NCBI RefSeq assembly: GCF_022829465.1
Contig: NZ_JAKSXZ010000092.1
Span: 124,001-188,000 of the forward strand
DNA length: 64,000 bases
Reading direction: 5' to 3'
Source of the DNA: Methylobacterium sp. J-067
Lineage (GTDB): Bacteria > Pseudomonadota > Alphaproteobacteria > Rhizobiales > Beijerinckiaceae
In this document: piece by piece, positions 50,821 through 60,147 of the stretch
Layout of the letters: each line of letters starts with the position of its first letter
How positions within the stretch are numbered: position 1 is the first letter of the stretch
Translations under genes and position numbers: made by a program
The notes under the pieces: model-generated
Seen by the model: only the letters and a program-made list of their open reading frames with translations
Told to the model about the DNA's origin: nothing
Databases searched by the model: none

Positions 50821-52089
50821 TCAGCCGAGCCAGGCGGGCATGCGGTCGAGGGCGATGATCGCCTCGACCTCCTGGCGCGGGCGCACCACCGCCGCCTCGG
50901 CTCCGCGCACCAGCACCTCCGGCACCAGCGCGCGGGTGTTGTAGGTGCCCGCCTGCACCGCCCCGTAGGCGCCCGCGCTCATCACGGCGATCAGGTCGCC
51001 GGGGGCGGGCTCGGGCATCTCGCGGCCCTTGGCGAAATAGTCGCCGCTCTCGCAGACCGGGCCGACCACGTCGGCTACGAGGCGCGGGGCCTCGGCCGCC
51101 GGCTCGGTGACGGGCCGCAGGGCGTGGAAGGCGTCGTAGAGGGTCGGGCGGATCAGGTCGTTCATCGCCCCATCGACGATGACGAAGGTCCGGCCCTCGC
51201 CGCGCTTCACGTAGAGTACCTTGGTCACGAGGATCCCGGCATTGCCGGCGATCATGCGGCCGATCTCGAAGACCGGGCGCAGGCCTAGCGGGGCGAAATG
51301 CGGACGCAGGGTCGCGGCGAGCGCTGCCGGGTCCGGGGGAGGGGCGTTGTCGTCCCGGTAGGGGATGCCGAGGCCGCCGCCGAGATCGATGTGCTTCAGG
51401 GCGTGCCCGTCGGCCATCAGGTCGCGGGCGAGGCCGCAGAGCCGCGCGGCGGCGTCGGCGAAGGGCGTCAGGTCGGTGATCTGGCTGCCGATATGCATGT
51501 CGATCCCGTGCACCGCGAGGCCCGGCAGGGCGGCGGCGCGGGCATAGACCTCGCGGGCTCGGGTGATCGGGATGCCGAACTTGTTCTCGTAGGTGCCGGT
51601 GGAGATCTTGGCATGGGTCAGCGCGTCGACGTCGGGGTTCACCCGCACCGAGACCGGCGCCACCGCGCCGAGGCTCACGGCGACCTCGGAGAGCTGCGCC
51701 AGTTCGGGCTCGCTCTCGACGTTGAAGCACAGGATGCCGGCCTTCAGTGCCGCCGCCATCTCCTCGCGGGTCTTGCCGACGCCGGAGAAGACGATCCGCT
51801 GCGGATCGATGCCGGCGGCCAGCGCCCGGGCGAGTTCGCCGCCGGAGACGATGTCCATGCCCGCGCCGAGGCGGCCCAGGGTCGCCAGCACCGCCTGGTT
51901 CGAATTCGCCTTCATGGCGAAGCAGACCAGCGCCCCGTCCTGCGCGAAGGCGTCGGCGAACACGCGGTAATGCCGCTCCAGCGTGGCGGTGCTGTAGCAA
52001 TAGAAGGGGGTGCCGACCTCGGCCGCGAGCCGCGCGAGATCGACCTCCTCCGCGTGGAGGCGGCCGCTGCGGTAATGGAAGTGGTGCAT
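50821..52089 (-). CDS. lysA: Diaminopimelate decarboxylase
   Basis: A 422-residue PLP enzyme that forms L-lysine from meso-diaminopimelate, the last step of lysine synthesis. The PLP-lysine motif CFAMKANSNQAVL, the glycine-rich HIDLGGGLGIPY, the EIGRMIAGNAG region and the CESGDYFAKGR active-site cysteine segment are all present. The length is normal. It follows lptM directly. Confidence 0.96.
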   Translation of the reverse strand: MHHFHYRSGRLHAEEVDLARLAAEVGTPFYCYSTATLERHYRVFADAFAQDGALVCFAMKANSNQAVLATLGRLGAGMDIVSGGELARALAAGIDPQRIVFSGVGKTREEMAAALKAGILCFNVESEPELAQLSEVAVSLGAVAPVSVRVNPDVDALTHAKISTGTYENKFGIPITRAREVYARAAALPGLAVHGIDMHIGSQITDLTPFADAAARLCGLARDLMADGHALKHIDLGGGLGIPYRDDNAPPPDPAALAATLRPHFAPLGLRPVFEIGRMIAGNAGILVTKVLYVKRGEGRTFVIVDGAMNDLIRPTLYDAFHALRPVTEPAAEAPRLVADVVGPVCESGDYFAKGREMPEPAPGDLIAVMSAGAYGAVQAGTYNTRALVPEVLVRGAEAAVVRPRQEVEAIIALDRMPAWLG

Positions 52090-52125
52090 CGCGCCTATCG
52101 CCGTCGCTGCGTGTTCGGGGTCCGT

Positions 52126-52482
52126 CTACAGCAGCGGGTCGAGAATGAAAGGCTCCTTGGGGATCCGGTACCCGCGCTTGGCGCCCTTCGAGGTCTGGAT
52201 GGGGGCTTCGGTCCCGGCCGGCGCGACCGCGGAGGGGGGGAGTTCGTCCCCCGCTCGCACCGCCTCGGGCTCCGGTTCGGCCTGGCCGCCGCCGAGCCCG
52301 ATGCTCTCGGGCAGGATGCGCGCGGTCTTCACCGAGGAGGGGTTGTTCGTGGGCGCCACGGTCGAGGCCGGGGCGGCGGCCGTGGGCGGGGGCTCCAGGG
52401 AGCCCCGGCGGCCGCATCCGGCGAGCGCGAGGGCCGACAGGCCGGCGGCGAACAGGATCTGAAGGGCGGAACGGGGCAACAT
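52126..52482 (-). CDS. lptM: Small lipoprotein, LptM-like
   Basis: A 118-residue lipoprotein: signal with lipobox LALAGC, then GRRGSLEPPP, the pattern of YifL/LptM, which assists disulfide maturation of the LptDE LPS translocon; its usual neighbour is lysA, as here. The C-terminal half is low-complexity and ends FILDPLL, as in Rhizobiales members. The start is the ATG at 52,480-52,482. It lies 36 bp upstream of lysA. Confidence 0.8.
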   Translation of the reverse strand: MLPRSALQILFAAGLSALALAGCGRRGSLEPPPTAAAPASTVAPTNNPSSVKTARILPESIGLGGGQAEPEPEAVRAGDELPPSAVAPAGTEAPIQTSKGAKRGYRIPKEPFILDPLL

Positions 52483-52607
52483 CACGCGCGGGTCCGGCGG
52501 TCCCCGGCGGGCACCGTGCCCGGCCGGAGCCCCACCTTAGCCGTTAGGCGGGCGCGGGGCGAGCGCCGATCGGCCACAGCTGCGCCGCCCGCAACGCCGG
52601 GCGGGCC

Positions 52608-52886
52608 TTAGCCGCGCTTGCCGTCGCGCTTGGCGCCGCCCTGACCGCCCTGGGCCTCGTAGGCGTCGATCGCCCGGCGGCAATTCTCGGAAAGCTGCTT
52701 CCAGTTCTTCTGCATGCAGGCGTCGGTGGCCGGATCGTCGGGGGCGAGGTTGCCGCAATAGGAGAGATAATCGCCGGTGCAGTACTTCTTCAGCGTCTCG
52801 TTGCCCCGCTTGGATTGCTGCGCGGCGGCCGGGAGCGTGAGGGCGAGCGCCGCGACCGCGGCGGGAACGATGTGCTTGAGGCGCAT
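52608..52886 (-). CDS. Secreted cysteine-rich-repeat protein
   Basis: A 92-residue protein with a signal peptide (IVPAAVAALALTLPAAAQ) and a mature part carrying a cysteine-rich repeat (YCTGDYLSYCG..D..TDACMQKNWKQLSENCRRAI), similar to the Cys_rich_FGFR/GLG1-like repeat found in small periplasmic proteins of Alphaproteobacteria. Four cysteines could form two disulfides. The ATG at 52,884-52,886 is chosen because the signal peptide starts there; the frame extends upstream without family resemblance. Function unknown. Confidence 0.8.
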   Translation of the reverse strand: MRLKHIVPAAVAALALTLPAAAQQSKRGNETLKKYCTGDYLSYCGNLAPDDPATDACMQKNWKQLSENCRRAIDAYEAQGGQGGAKRDGKRG

Positions 52887-53021
52887 TGAGTACGCTTTCC
52901 GTGTGCTCGTCTTCAAAGGTGTGGCGCTGCGATGATGCCTCCGCGTGGTCGAAACATGGCGACCGCACGAATTCAGCACTGCAGCCCCGTGGCGTCTGCC
53001 CTGCGAGGGAGGCGGGGGGCT

Positions 53022-53684
53022 TCAGACCCGCTCCGGCTCCGGCTCGGGCACCGCGAAGGCTCCGGCCCGCGGGAGGCGAGCTTGGCCGATCACGGCGTCG
53101 GCGACTTCGGTAATGCGGCGGCGCAGGTCCGCGTTCTCGCGCTCGGTCGCTTCGTCGCGTCCGGATCCTCCGGCCAGCGCCTGCTCGGCGGCCTCCAGGC
53201 TCGCCACCAGGGCGGCCGTGTCGGTGCCGCGCACGGCGAGGAGGCTGTCGAGGAGGTCGGCATGGGCCTCCTCCAGGGCGCGCAGGGTGGCGAGGCTCGC
53301 CGTGCTGTCCTCGCGGGATTGGGCGAGGGTGGCTTCGAGATTGCCGTTGGCGAGGCGGACATCCGCCAGCTGGCGCTCCAGCGCCTCCAGGTCGCGGCTC
53401 AGGCTCGCGACCTTCATGGTGCCCGCGCCGATCGCCGCCATGTCCGCGTGGCGCTTGGCCCGGGCCGCCTCGACGGCCCGTTCCAACCGCCGCTCGCGGA
53501 TGGCGAACTGGGCGCGCAGGAAATCCCGCTCGGCCGCGATCTCGCTGGGGGAGAGGGGAAGCCGGGCCTCCGCCTTGCGCCGGGCGAGGCGCGCGGCGCG
53601 CGCGTTCACCGCCGGCAGCACGAGGAGGGCCAGCAGGCTTGCGACCAGGAACCCCAGCGCGAAGATCATCGCCGTTTCGATCAA
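53022..53684 (-). CDS. Membrane-anchored coiled-coil protein
   Basis: A 220-residue protein with one N-terminal membrane helix (MIFALGFLVASLLALLVLPAV) followed by a basic segment (ARLARRKAEARLPLS), a long coiled coil (~60-190) and a C-terminal VADAVIG region. The same architecture is common in Rhizobiales genomes without an assigned function; I recognise the type but not a named family. It stands alone between the cysteine-rich protein and DUF1134 genes. Confidence 0.75.
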   Translation of the reverse strand: MIETAMIFALGFLVASLLALLVLPAVNARAARLARRKAEARLPLSPSEIAAERDFLRAQFAIRERRLERAVEAARAKRHADMAAIGAGTMKVASLSRDLEALERQLADVRLANGNLEATLAQSREDSTASLATLRALEEAHADLLDSLLAVRGTDTAALVASLEAAEQALAGGSGRDEATERENADLRRRITEVADAVIGQARLPRAGAFAVPEPEPERV

Positions 53685-53799
53685 GAGGAACCGCTCGCGT
53701 CCCCGGCCGGACGGTCCGGCCCTGCTTCACATTGGGCTTCTAGCGCAACTCTCAAGCAAGTCCGAGCCCGTCTTGCGCGGAGCGGGGGCGCACCCGGCC

Positions 53800-54402
53800 T
53801 CAGAACGGGTTCCAGGTCGCCTGATGGGTGAACTTCAGATAGCCGACGTTCACGCCGAGCCGCGCGCCGACGCCGCTTCGGATCGGCACCACCACGATGC
53901 CGCCGTCGGTCATCGCCGTGAAGCCGAAGCCGCCGATGAAATAGGCCGAGCCGTCGATGCCGCCGAAGCGGCGGAACAGCGCGCGCGTGCCGGGCAGGTT
54001 GTAGACGAGCATCATCGTCCGCGCGCCCTCGCCGCCCACGTCGAAGCCGAGGGAGGGGCCCTGCCAGTAGACCCGCTGCTGGCCGGTGTTGCGGGTGTAG
54101 AACGTGCCCTCGCCGTAGCGCAGGCCCGCGACGAAGGCGCCGGAGCCCTCCTGGCCGAGGATGTAGCCGTTGGGCTGGCCCCAGCGGCGGCCCGCCTCCT
54201 CGACGGTGAGGGCGAGCCCGCGCGAGACCGTGCCGAAGAAGCGATGGCCGGAATCGACCAGCTCCTCGGCGCGGAAGGTTTCGGGGTCGGCGTTCGGGGG
54301 CAGGTTGCCCGCCCAGGCCGAGACCGGGCCGCCGACCGCGAGGCCGAGCCCGGCGCGCAGGACCTGCCGCCGTGGAAGGCCGGAAGAGACAAATGACGTC
54401 AT
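53800..54402 (-). CDS. DUF1134 envelope protein (EipA-like)
   Basis: A 200-residue exported protein. The N-terminus has a twin-arginine-like signal (PRRQVLRAGLGLAVGG, cleavage after AWA). The mature part has the DUF1134 pattern: WGQPNGYILGQEGSGAFVAGLRYGEGTF (key: YILGQEGSGAFVAG), GPSLGFDVGGEGAR and a closing VNVGYLKFT. The Brucella homologue EipA maintains cell-envelope integrity. The start is the ATG at 54,400-54,402. Confidence 0.88.
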   Translation of the reverse strand: MTSFVSSGLPRRQVLRAGLGLAVGGPVSAWAGNLPPNADPETFRAEELVDSGHRFFGTVSRGLALTVEEAGRRWGQPNGYILGQEGSGAFVAGLRYGEGTFYTRNTGQQRVYWQGPSLGFDVGGEGARTMMLVYNLPGTRALFRRFGGIDGSAYFIGGFGFTAMTDGGIVVVPIRSGVGARLGVNVGYLKFTHQATWNPF

Positions 54403-54550
54403 GGGCTTCCTCCGCCGATGAGCGTGGCCGCGCCCCGTGCGTCGCGCCGGCCGCCCCACCCGGCGCCCCTTGCGCATTTGGGCCGGATGTGCGGCAACGG
54501 CTCCCGCGCCGGGGCCGGGAGTGGGATCAGCATTGGGCCAAATTCGCAAG

Positions 54551-55042
54551 ATGGGGTTAACGGGGCGTGACCGCGACCGATCGCGGCGCTCGGTCGTCGC
54601 CGGGCTTCTGGCCGTCCTCGCCCCCGGTGCGCAGGCCGCGCCGACGCGGATCGCCCCCCTCGCCCTCAACGGCTACGACCCGGTGAGCTATTTCCTGCCG
54701 GAGGGGCCGCAGCCCGGCGCCGCGCGGTTCGAGGCGCAATGGGACGGCCGCGTGTGGCGATTCGCCCTCGACGGCAACCGGGCGGCCTTCCTGCAGGCCC
54801 CCACAATCTACGCGCCTCGCCTGGGGGGATACGACGCCGCCGGCATCCTCGACCAGCGGATCGTGGATGCCGACCCGGCGCTCTTCGCGGTGCTCGACGG
54901 GCGGCTCTACCTGTTCCGGGACAACGAGCGCCGGGAGCGCTTCCTCGCGGATCCGGCCCTGGCGCGGCAGGCCGAGGCGATCTGGCCGAGCCTGACCCGG
55001 CTCCTCGACGACCCGGATGAGATCAAGGGCGCGGTGCGCTGA
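54551..55042 (+). CDS. Exported YHS-domain protein
   Basis: A 163-residue protein with an N-terminal export signal (RRSVVAGLLAVLAPGAQA) and a YHS domain: ALNGYDPVSYF, ARFEAQWDGRVWRFALDGNRAAFL and YAPRLGGYDAAG. YHS domains occur in metal-related proteins and channels. The tail overlaps the convergent CysQ-like gene by 20 bp. The ATG at 54,551 is preceded by a CAAG-only context, so the start is somewhat uncertain. Confidence 0.82.
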   Translation: MGLTGRDRDRSRRSVVAGLLAVLAPGAQAAPTRIAPLALNGYDPVSYFLPEGPQPGAARFEAQWDGRVWRFALDGNRAAFLQAPTIYAPRLGGYDAAGILDQRIVDADPALFAVLDGRLYLFRDNERRERFLADPALARQAEAIWPSLTRLLDDPDEIKGAVR

Positions 55043-55883
55043 GCGGCCGGTCGCAGGAGAAGCCCCGCGCCAGGACGATGTCGGGGGCGAGCGCCGGGTC
55101 GCCCAGGGCCGCGAAGGGCCCGTTGCGGTAGCCGTCGCCGAGGCGGCCGTAGCGGATCGGCCCGCCATCGGGGACGATGACGCAGCCGCCCGCCGCCGTC
55201 AGGATCGCGTCGCCCGCCGCCGTGTCCCATTCCATGGTCGGGCCGCAGCGGACGTAGACATCCGCCTCGCCGGAGGCGAGCAGGCCGAACTTCAGGGCCG
55301 AGCCGCTGGTGCGCACCTCCATGACGGGGAGGGCGGCGAGGCAGGCGGCGGTGTCCGGGTCGCCGTGGCGGCGGCTGCCGAGGGCGAGGAGCCCCGCCTC
55401 CGGTGCCCCCCGTGCCCGCACCGGCCGCGCCGGGCCGGGGCGGCCCTCGACGATGGGCGCCTCGTAGGCGTCCCGGCCGGAGAGCCAGACCCGTTCGAGC
55501 CCCGGCGCGGCCAGGGCCGCCGCCACCGGGCGCCCCTCCGCCACGAGCGCGATGTTGACCGAGTAATCGGGCGTGCCGGCCAGGAAGTCGCGGGTGCCGT
55601 CGAGGGGATCGACCAGAAAGAACAGGTCGCCGGCCGGCAGGTCGCGGGTGCTCTCCTCCGCGACGATGGGGATTCCGGGAAAGCGGGCCGTGAGGGCCTG
55701 GAGGATCAGCGCCTCGGCTTCGAGGTCGGCCGCGCTGGAGGGCGAGCCGTCCTCCTTCATCACATGGGGGCAGTCGGCGCGGTGCCATCGCCGCAGCACC
55801 GTTCCGGCGGCGCAGGCGATCTCGGCGAGCACATCCGCGCTCTGCCGGGCCTCGCCTTCCGTCATCGTCGCCGCTCTGCCCAT
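55023..55883 (-). CDS. Inositol-monophosphatase-family protein (CysQ-like)
   Basis: A 286-residue Mg-dependent phosphatase of the IMPase/FBPase fold. Metal-binding motifs are EDGSPSSAADLEAE, IVAEES and FFLVDPLDGTRDF, with the later EWDTAAGDAIL. The order and the DPLDGT-F-TPDYSVNIALV context fit 3'(2'),5'-bisphosphate nucleotidase CysQ, which recycles PAP from sulfate assimilation, better than myo-inositol phosphatase. The start at 55,883 has a GGGAGG site. It ends within the YHS gene's last 20 bp. Confidence 0.88.
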   Translation of the reverse strand: MGRAATMTEGEARQSADVLAEIACAAGTVLRRWHRADCPHVMKEDGSPSSAADLEAEALILQALTARFPGIPIVAEESTRDLPAGDLFFLVDPLDGTRDFLAGTPDYSVNIALVAEGRPVAAALAAPGLERVWLSGRDAYEAPIVEGRPGPARPVRARGAPEAGLLALGSRRHGDPDTAACLAALPVMEVRTSGSALKFGLLASGEADVYVRCGPTMEWDTAAGDAILTAAGGCVIVPDGGPIRYGRLGDGYRNGPFAALGDPALAPDIVLARGFSCDRPLSAPRP

Positions 55884-56057
55884 GAGGCCGCGATCCTCCC
55901 GCGATAGGGATGCCCCAGCCGGCAACGGATGTCGATTCCGCAAGTCTTGTCTGCAAGTCTTGCCGCGCTCGAATCGGATCTCCGCACAGCCGGTTAACGC
56001 TTTGCAAAGGGGCGTTGCGCGTCTATCCGTGCGCACCGTTTCGCCCCGGAGTTCCCG

Positions 56058-56753
56058 ATGCCCACTCTCACTCTCGACGGCCTGGATCTCGCCGCCCTGC
56101 TCTGCTCGCGCGTCTGCCACGACGTGATCAGCCCGGTCGGCGCGATCGTGAACGGGCTTGAGGTGCTGGAGGACGATCAGGACGAATCGATGCGCGAATT
56201 CGCGCTGGAGCTGATCGGCAAGAGCGCCCGGCAGGCCTCCGCCCGGCTGAAGTTCGCCCGGATCGCCTTCGGTGCGGCGGGTTCGGCCGGGGCCTCCATC
56301 GACCTCGCCGACGCCGAGAGCGTGGCCAAGGGCATGTTCGCCGACGAGAAGACCAAGCTCGAATGGCGCGCGCCGCAGGCCCTGTTCCCGAAGAACAAGG
56401 TGAAGCTGATCCTCAACCTCGTGATGGTGACGACCTCCGCGATCCCGCGCGGCGGCCTCATCGACGTGACGGTGACGGGCGACGGCGAGGCGCCGACCTT
56501 CGTCCTGAAGGCCAAGGGCTCCCATGCCCGCATTCCCCCGCATGTGGTGGAGCTGATCGCGGGCGAGCCCGAGAGCGGCACCGTCGACGCCCACGGCATC
56601 CTGCCCTTCTATGCCGGCCTCGTGGCTCGCGCGGCGCGGATGGATGTGAAGTTCGCCATCGACGGTGATGAGGTCACCGTGACGGCGGAACCGTCCGTGA
56701 CTGAACAGACGCCGGAGAGCGATGCTGGGAATTCAGGCACCGAAATCGCCTGA
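56058..56753 (+). CDS. chpT: Histidine phosphotransferase ChpT
   Basis: A 231-residue phosphotransferase. The phospho-accepting histidine lies in SRVCHDVISPVGAIVNGLEVL near residue 21, followed by an ATP-binding-like but ATPase-deficient domain (LILNLVMVTTSAIPRGG). ChpT carries phosphate from the hybrid kinase CckA to CtrA and CpdR, the cell-cycle regulators of Alphaproteobacteria. It precedes the chemotaxis operon by 105 bp on the same strand, so regulated co-expression is possible. Confidence 0.93.
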   Translation: MPTLTLDGLDLAALLCSRVCHDVISPVGAIVNGLEVLEDDQDESMREFALELIGKSARQASARLKFARIAFGAAGSAGASIDLADAESVAKGMFADEKTKLEWRAPQALFPKNKVKLILNLVMVTTSAIPRGGLIDVTVTGDGEAPTFVLKAKGSHARIPPHVVELIAGEPESGTVDAHGILPFYAGLVARAARMDVKFAIDGDEVTVTAEPSVTEQTPESDAGNSGTEIA

Positions 56754-56858
56754 GGCGCTTAAAATAGCACTGCGGAACCAATCGGGCGCAACTCTTCGAT
56801 AACGCCCCATCGTCATCATCGCCGGTGCGAGACGTTTCGCACGTAACGAGTATCGGCG

Positions 56859-59579
56859 ATGGACGACCTGCTGCGTGAGTTTCTGACCGAGAGCGCGGAG
56901 CATCTCGATACGGTCGACACGGAGCTCGTCCGTTTCGAGCAGGACCCGAACAACGAGACGATTCTGCGGAACATTTTCCGTCTGGTGCACACCATCAAGG
57001 GCACCTGCGGGTTCCTCGGCCTGCCGCGCCTCGAAGCCCTGGCGCATGCCGCCGAGACGCTGATGGGCCGCTTCCGCGACGGGATGCCGGTCTCCTCCGC
57101 GAGCGTCACGCTGATCCTCGCCACCCTGGACCGCCTCAAGGCGATCCTGGCCGACCTCGAAGCCACCGGCTCCGAGCCGACGGGCGCGGATTCGGACCTG
57201 ATCGAGGCCCTGGAATACATGGCGGAGCACGGCACCGGCGCGGCTCCCGCGCCGGCGGTGATCGTCCCCGAGATCGTCCTACCCGAGCCCGTGTCGCGGG
57301 AACTGAAGCCCGGCGAAGTCACCCTCGACGATCTGGAGGCGGCGTTCCTGGCCGCGCCGGGTCCCGACGAGATGGATTTCGGCTCCGTCCCGGCGCTGCC
57401 GGCCCCCGAGCCCGTGAAGGCCGAGGCCCCGAAGGCGGAGGCCAAGGTCGAAGCCAAGGCGGAAGCGAAGCCCGAGGTTCATGCGCCCGTGGCCGCCGCT
57501 GAAGGCGAAACCAACCACAACAACAAGGTGCAGACGATCCGTGTGAACGTCGACACCCTCGAACATCTGATGACGATGGTCTCGGAACTGGTGCTGACCC
57601 GCAACCAGCTCCTCGAGATCGCCCGCCGTCACGAGGATTCCGCCTACAAGGTGCCGCTGCAGCGCCTGTCGCACGTCACGGCCGAGCTGCAGGAAGGCGT
57701 CATGAAGACGCGCATGCAGCCCATCGGCAATGCGTGGCAGAAGCTGCCCCGCGTGGTCCGCGACCTGTCGGCCGAACTCGGCAAGCAGATCGAACTGGTG
57801 ATGCAGGGCGCCGAGACCGAACTGGACCGGCAGGTCCTTGAGGTCATCAAGGACCCGCTGACCCACATGGTCCGCAACTCGGCGGATCACGGCCTCGAAT
57901 CCACCGCCCAGCGCGTCGCCGCTGGCAAGCCGGCCCGGGGTTCGATCCGCCTCTCGGCCTTTCACGAGGGCGGCACGATCACCATCGAGATCGCCGACGA
58001 CGGCAAGGGTCTCGACCTCGCCGCCATCCGCCGTAAGGCGGTGGAGCGGAGCCTCGCCAGCCAGGCCGACGTCGATCGCATGACCGACGCGCAGGTCGCG
58101 AAGTTCATCTTCCACGCCGGCTTCTCCACCGCCGCCGCCGTCACCTCGGTCTCGGGCCGGGGCGTGGGCATGGACGTGGTGAAGACCAACATCGAGACCA
58201 TCGGCGGCGTCATCGACATCGCCACCCAGGCCGGCAAGGGCACGGTCTTCACCATCAAGATCCCGCTCACCCTCGCCATCGTGGCGGCGCTCATCGTCCG
58301 GGCCGGCGAGCAGCGCTTCGCCCTGCCGCAGGTGGCGGTGCTCGAACTGGTGCGGGTCGGCGCCAACGCGCAGCCCGTGGAGTACATCAACGGCTCGCCG
58401 GTCCTGCGCCTGCGCGAGCGGCTGCTGCCGATCGTGTCGCTCACCGGCCTGCTCGGGGCGGAGGCGGCGGCCGAGGCCACAGGCTTCGTCGTGGTGGCCC
58501 AGGTCGGCCGCCAGCGCTTCGGCATCCTCGTGGACGAGGTGTTCCACACCGAGGAGATCGTGGTGAAGCCGATGTCGGCGAAGCTGCGCCACATCCCGCT
58601 CTTCGCCGGCAACACCATCCTCGGCGACGGCGCCGTGGTGCTGATCGTGGACCCGAACGGCGTCGCCAACCAGGTGGCGCAGGGCGCCCAGGCCAGCGCC
58701 GGCCAGGCCGAGGCCGAGGCCGAGGCGGCCGACGCCGCCGAGGCGACCACCACGCTCCTCGTGTTCAAGGGCGGCGGGGGCGGCTTCAAGGCCGTGCCGC
58801 TGTCGCTGGTCACGCGCCTCGAAGAGATCGAGGGCGACAAGGTCGAGTGGCTGGGCGGGCGTCCGCTCATCCAGTACCGCGGCCGCCTGATGCCGCTGGT
58901 GCCGGCCGACGACGGCATCGCGATCAAGAGCGAGGGCCGTCAGGCGCTCGTGGTGTTCTCCGATGGCGAGCGGGCCATGGGCCTCGTCGTGGACGAGATC
59001 GTGGACATCGTGGAGGAGCGCCTCGACATCGAGATCGCCGCCGACCGCTCCGATCTCATCGGCTCGGCGGTGCTGCGGGGCCGGGCGACCGACATCATCA
59101 ACATCGCCCACTTCCTGCCCATGGCCTACGACGACTGGGCGCGGGGGCCGCGCAAGGCGCAGAAGCAGGCCTCGACCCTGCTCCTCGTCGACGACTCGGC
59201 CTTCTTCCGCGACATGCTCTCGCCGGTGCTCAAGGCGGCGGGCTTCCACGTCGTCACCGCCGGCAGCGCGGACGAGGCCATGGCCACCCTCCAGGCCGAC
59301 CAGCGCATCTCCGTGGTCGTCACCGACCTCGACATGCCCGGCCGCAGCGGGTTCGACCTCGTCGGCGCCATGCGCCACGGCGGCGAGCGCCTCGCCGGGA
59401 TGCCGGTGGTCGGCCTCAGCGGCTCGGTCGGGGCGGAGGCGGTGGAGCGTGCCCGCACCCTCGCGATCACCGACCTCGTCGCGAAGTTCGACCGGAGCGG
59501 CCTCGTCGCCGCCCTGGGTGAGATCGGTGCCTCGGCCGAAGAGGCCGAGACGCAGAACGGCGTGGCCCGCGCGGCCTGA
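56859..59579 (+). CDS. cheA: Chemotaxis histidine kinase CheA with C-terminal receiver
   Basis: A 906-residue hybrid CheA. Domains in order: Hpt (1-105; phospho-His44 in VHTIKGTCG), a Pro/Ala/Lys-rich linker (~170-215), dimerisation P3 (~220-285), HATPase (~290-470; NSADHGLES, EIADDGKGLD, SGRGVGMDVV), first CheW/P5-like domain (~475-610), second CheW-like domain (~620-745; TTLLVFKGGGG, RLMPLVPADD) and a receiver (~775-895; VVTDLDMPGR with Asp). Tandem CheW domains plus a receiver are known from alphaproteobacterial alternative chemosensory systems. First of the che operon; CheW, CheY, CheB and CheR follow on the same strand. Confidence 0.93.
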   Translation: MDDLLREFLTESAEHLDTVDTELVRFEQDPNNETILRNIFRLVHTIKGTCGFLGLPRLEALAHAAETLMGRFRDGMPVSSASVTLILATLDRLKAILADLEATGSEPTGADSDLIEALEYMAEHGTGAAPAPAVIVPEIVLPEPVSRELKPGEVTLDDLEAAFLAAPGPDEMDFGSVPALPAPEPVKAEAPKAEAKVEAKAEAKPEVHAPVAAAEGETNHNNKVQTIRVNVDTLEHLMTMVSELVLTRNQLLEIARRHEDSAYKVPLQRLSHVTAELQEGVMKTRMQPIGNAWQKLPRVVRDLSAELGKQIELVMQGAETELDRQVLEVIKDPLTHMVRNSADHGLESTAQRVAAGKPARGSIRLSAFHEGGTITIEIADDGKGLDLAAIRRKAVERSLASQADVDRMTDAQVAKFIFHAGFSTAAAVTSVSGRGVGMDVVKTNIETIGGVIDIATQAGKGTVFTIKIPLTLAIVAALIVRAGEQRFALPQVAVLELVRVGANAQPVEYINGSPVLRLRERLLPIVSLTGLLGAEAAAEATGFVVVAQVGRQRFGILVDEVFHTEEIVVKPMSAKLRHIPLFAGNTILGDGAVVLIVDPNGVANQVAQGAQASAGQAEAEAEAADAAEATTTLLVFKGGGGGFKAVPLSLVTRLEEIEGDKVEWLGGRPLIQYRGRLMPLVPADDGIAIKSEGRQALVVFSDGERAMGLVVDEIVDIVEERLDIEIAADRSDLIGSAVLRGRATDIINIAHFLPMAYDDWARGPRKAQKQASTLLLVDDSAFFRDMLSPVLKAAGFHVVTAGSADEAMATLQADQRISVVVTDLDMPGRSGFDLVGAMRHGGERLAGMPVVGLSGSVGAEAVERARTLAITDLVAKFDRSGLVAALGEIGASAEEAETQNGVARAA

Positions 59580-59614
59580 TCGGAACGGTTGTAGCGTATT
59601 CCGGAGTGGGTGAG

Positions 59615-60136
59615 ATGAAGGCTGCGAACGCCAACGGCGCCGAGACCGGCCCGACAGAAGACTTCGTGACGGTCCATGTCGACGGGGTCCTGTTCGGCCT
59701 CGCCATCGAGCGGGTGCACGACGTGTTCGTGCCCTCGGGTGTGACCCCCGTCCCCCTGGCCCCGCCGGAGATCGTCGGGCTCCTGAACCTGCGCGGGCGG
59801 GTGGTGACGGCCCTGTGCCTGCGCCGCCGGCTCGGCATGGCCCCGGCCGCCGCGCGGACCGAGGGCGAGGCCACCGTCACCGACCGGGGCATGGCCATCG
59901 GCCTGGAGCAGGGCGGCGAGACCTTCGCCCTCATCGTGGACGGGGTCGGCGAGGTGCTGAAGCTCGGCGCCGACACGCGAGAGAGCGTGCCGATCAACCT
60001 CGATGCCCGCTGGCGCGACCTGACGACCGGCGTCCACCGCCTGGAAGGGCGCCTGCTCGTCATCCTCGACGTGGATTCGCTCCTCGACTTCGGCGCCAAG
60101 GATTCGCGCGGCGCCCGTGGCGCCGAGGCGGCGTAA
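59615..60136 (+). CDS. cheW: Chemotaxis coupling protein CheW
   Basis: A 173-residue CheW: FVTVHVDGVLFGLAIERVHDVF, ITPVPLAPPEIVGLLNLRGRVVTALCLR (key: GLLNLRGRV) and SVPINLDARWRDLTTGVHRLEGRLLVILDVD (key: GRLLVILDV). It links receptors to CheA. The ATG at 59,615 has GGAG 8 bp upstream and is preferred to the GTG at 59,606. 35 bp after cheA. Confidence 0.93.
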   Translation: MKAANANGAETGPTEDFVTVHVDGVLFGLAIERVHDVFVPSGVTPVPLAPPEIVGLLNLRGRVVTALCLRRRLGMAPAAARTEGEATVTDRGMAIGLEQGGETFALIVDGVGEVLKLGADTRESVPINLDARWRDLTTGVHRLEGRLLVILDVDSLLDFGAKDSRGARGAEAA

Positions 60137-60147
60137 GGGTGGCCAGC

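Noticed and set aside
50267..52417. 716-codon minus-strand open frame over glycosyltransferase, lysA and lptM
   Set aside because: It runs in another frame through three real genes and has extreme Arg/Gly/Pro content.
53705..53721. GGCCGGA/TCCGGCC hairpin as terminator
   Set aside because: A perfect 7-bp stem, but no T-run on either strand; in a high-GC spacer this is expected by chance.
57279..59378. 699-codon minus-strand open frame inside cheA
   Set aside because: It is antisense to a fully conserved CheA and lacks motifs; typical of high-GC DNA.
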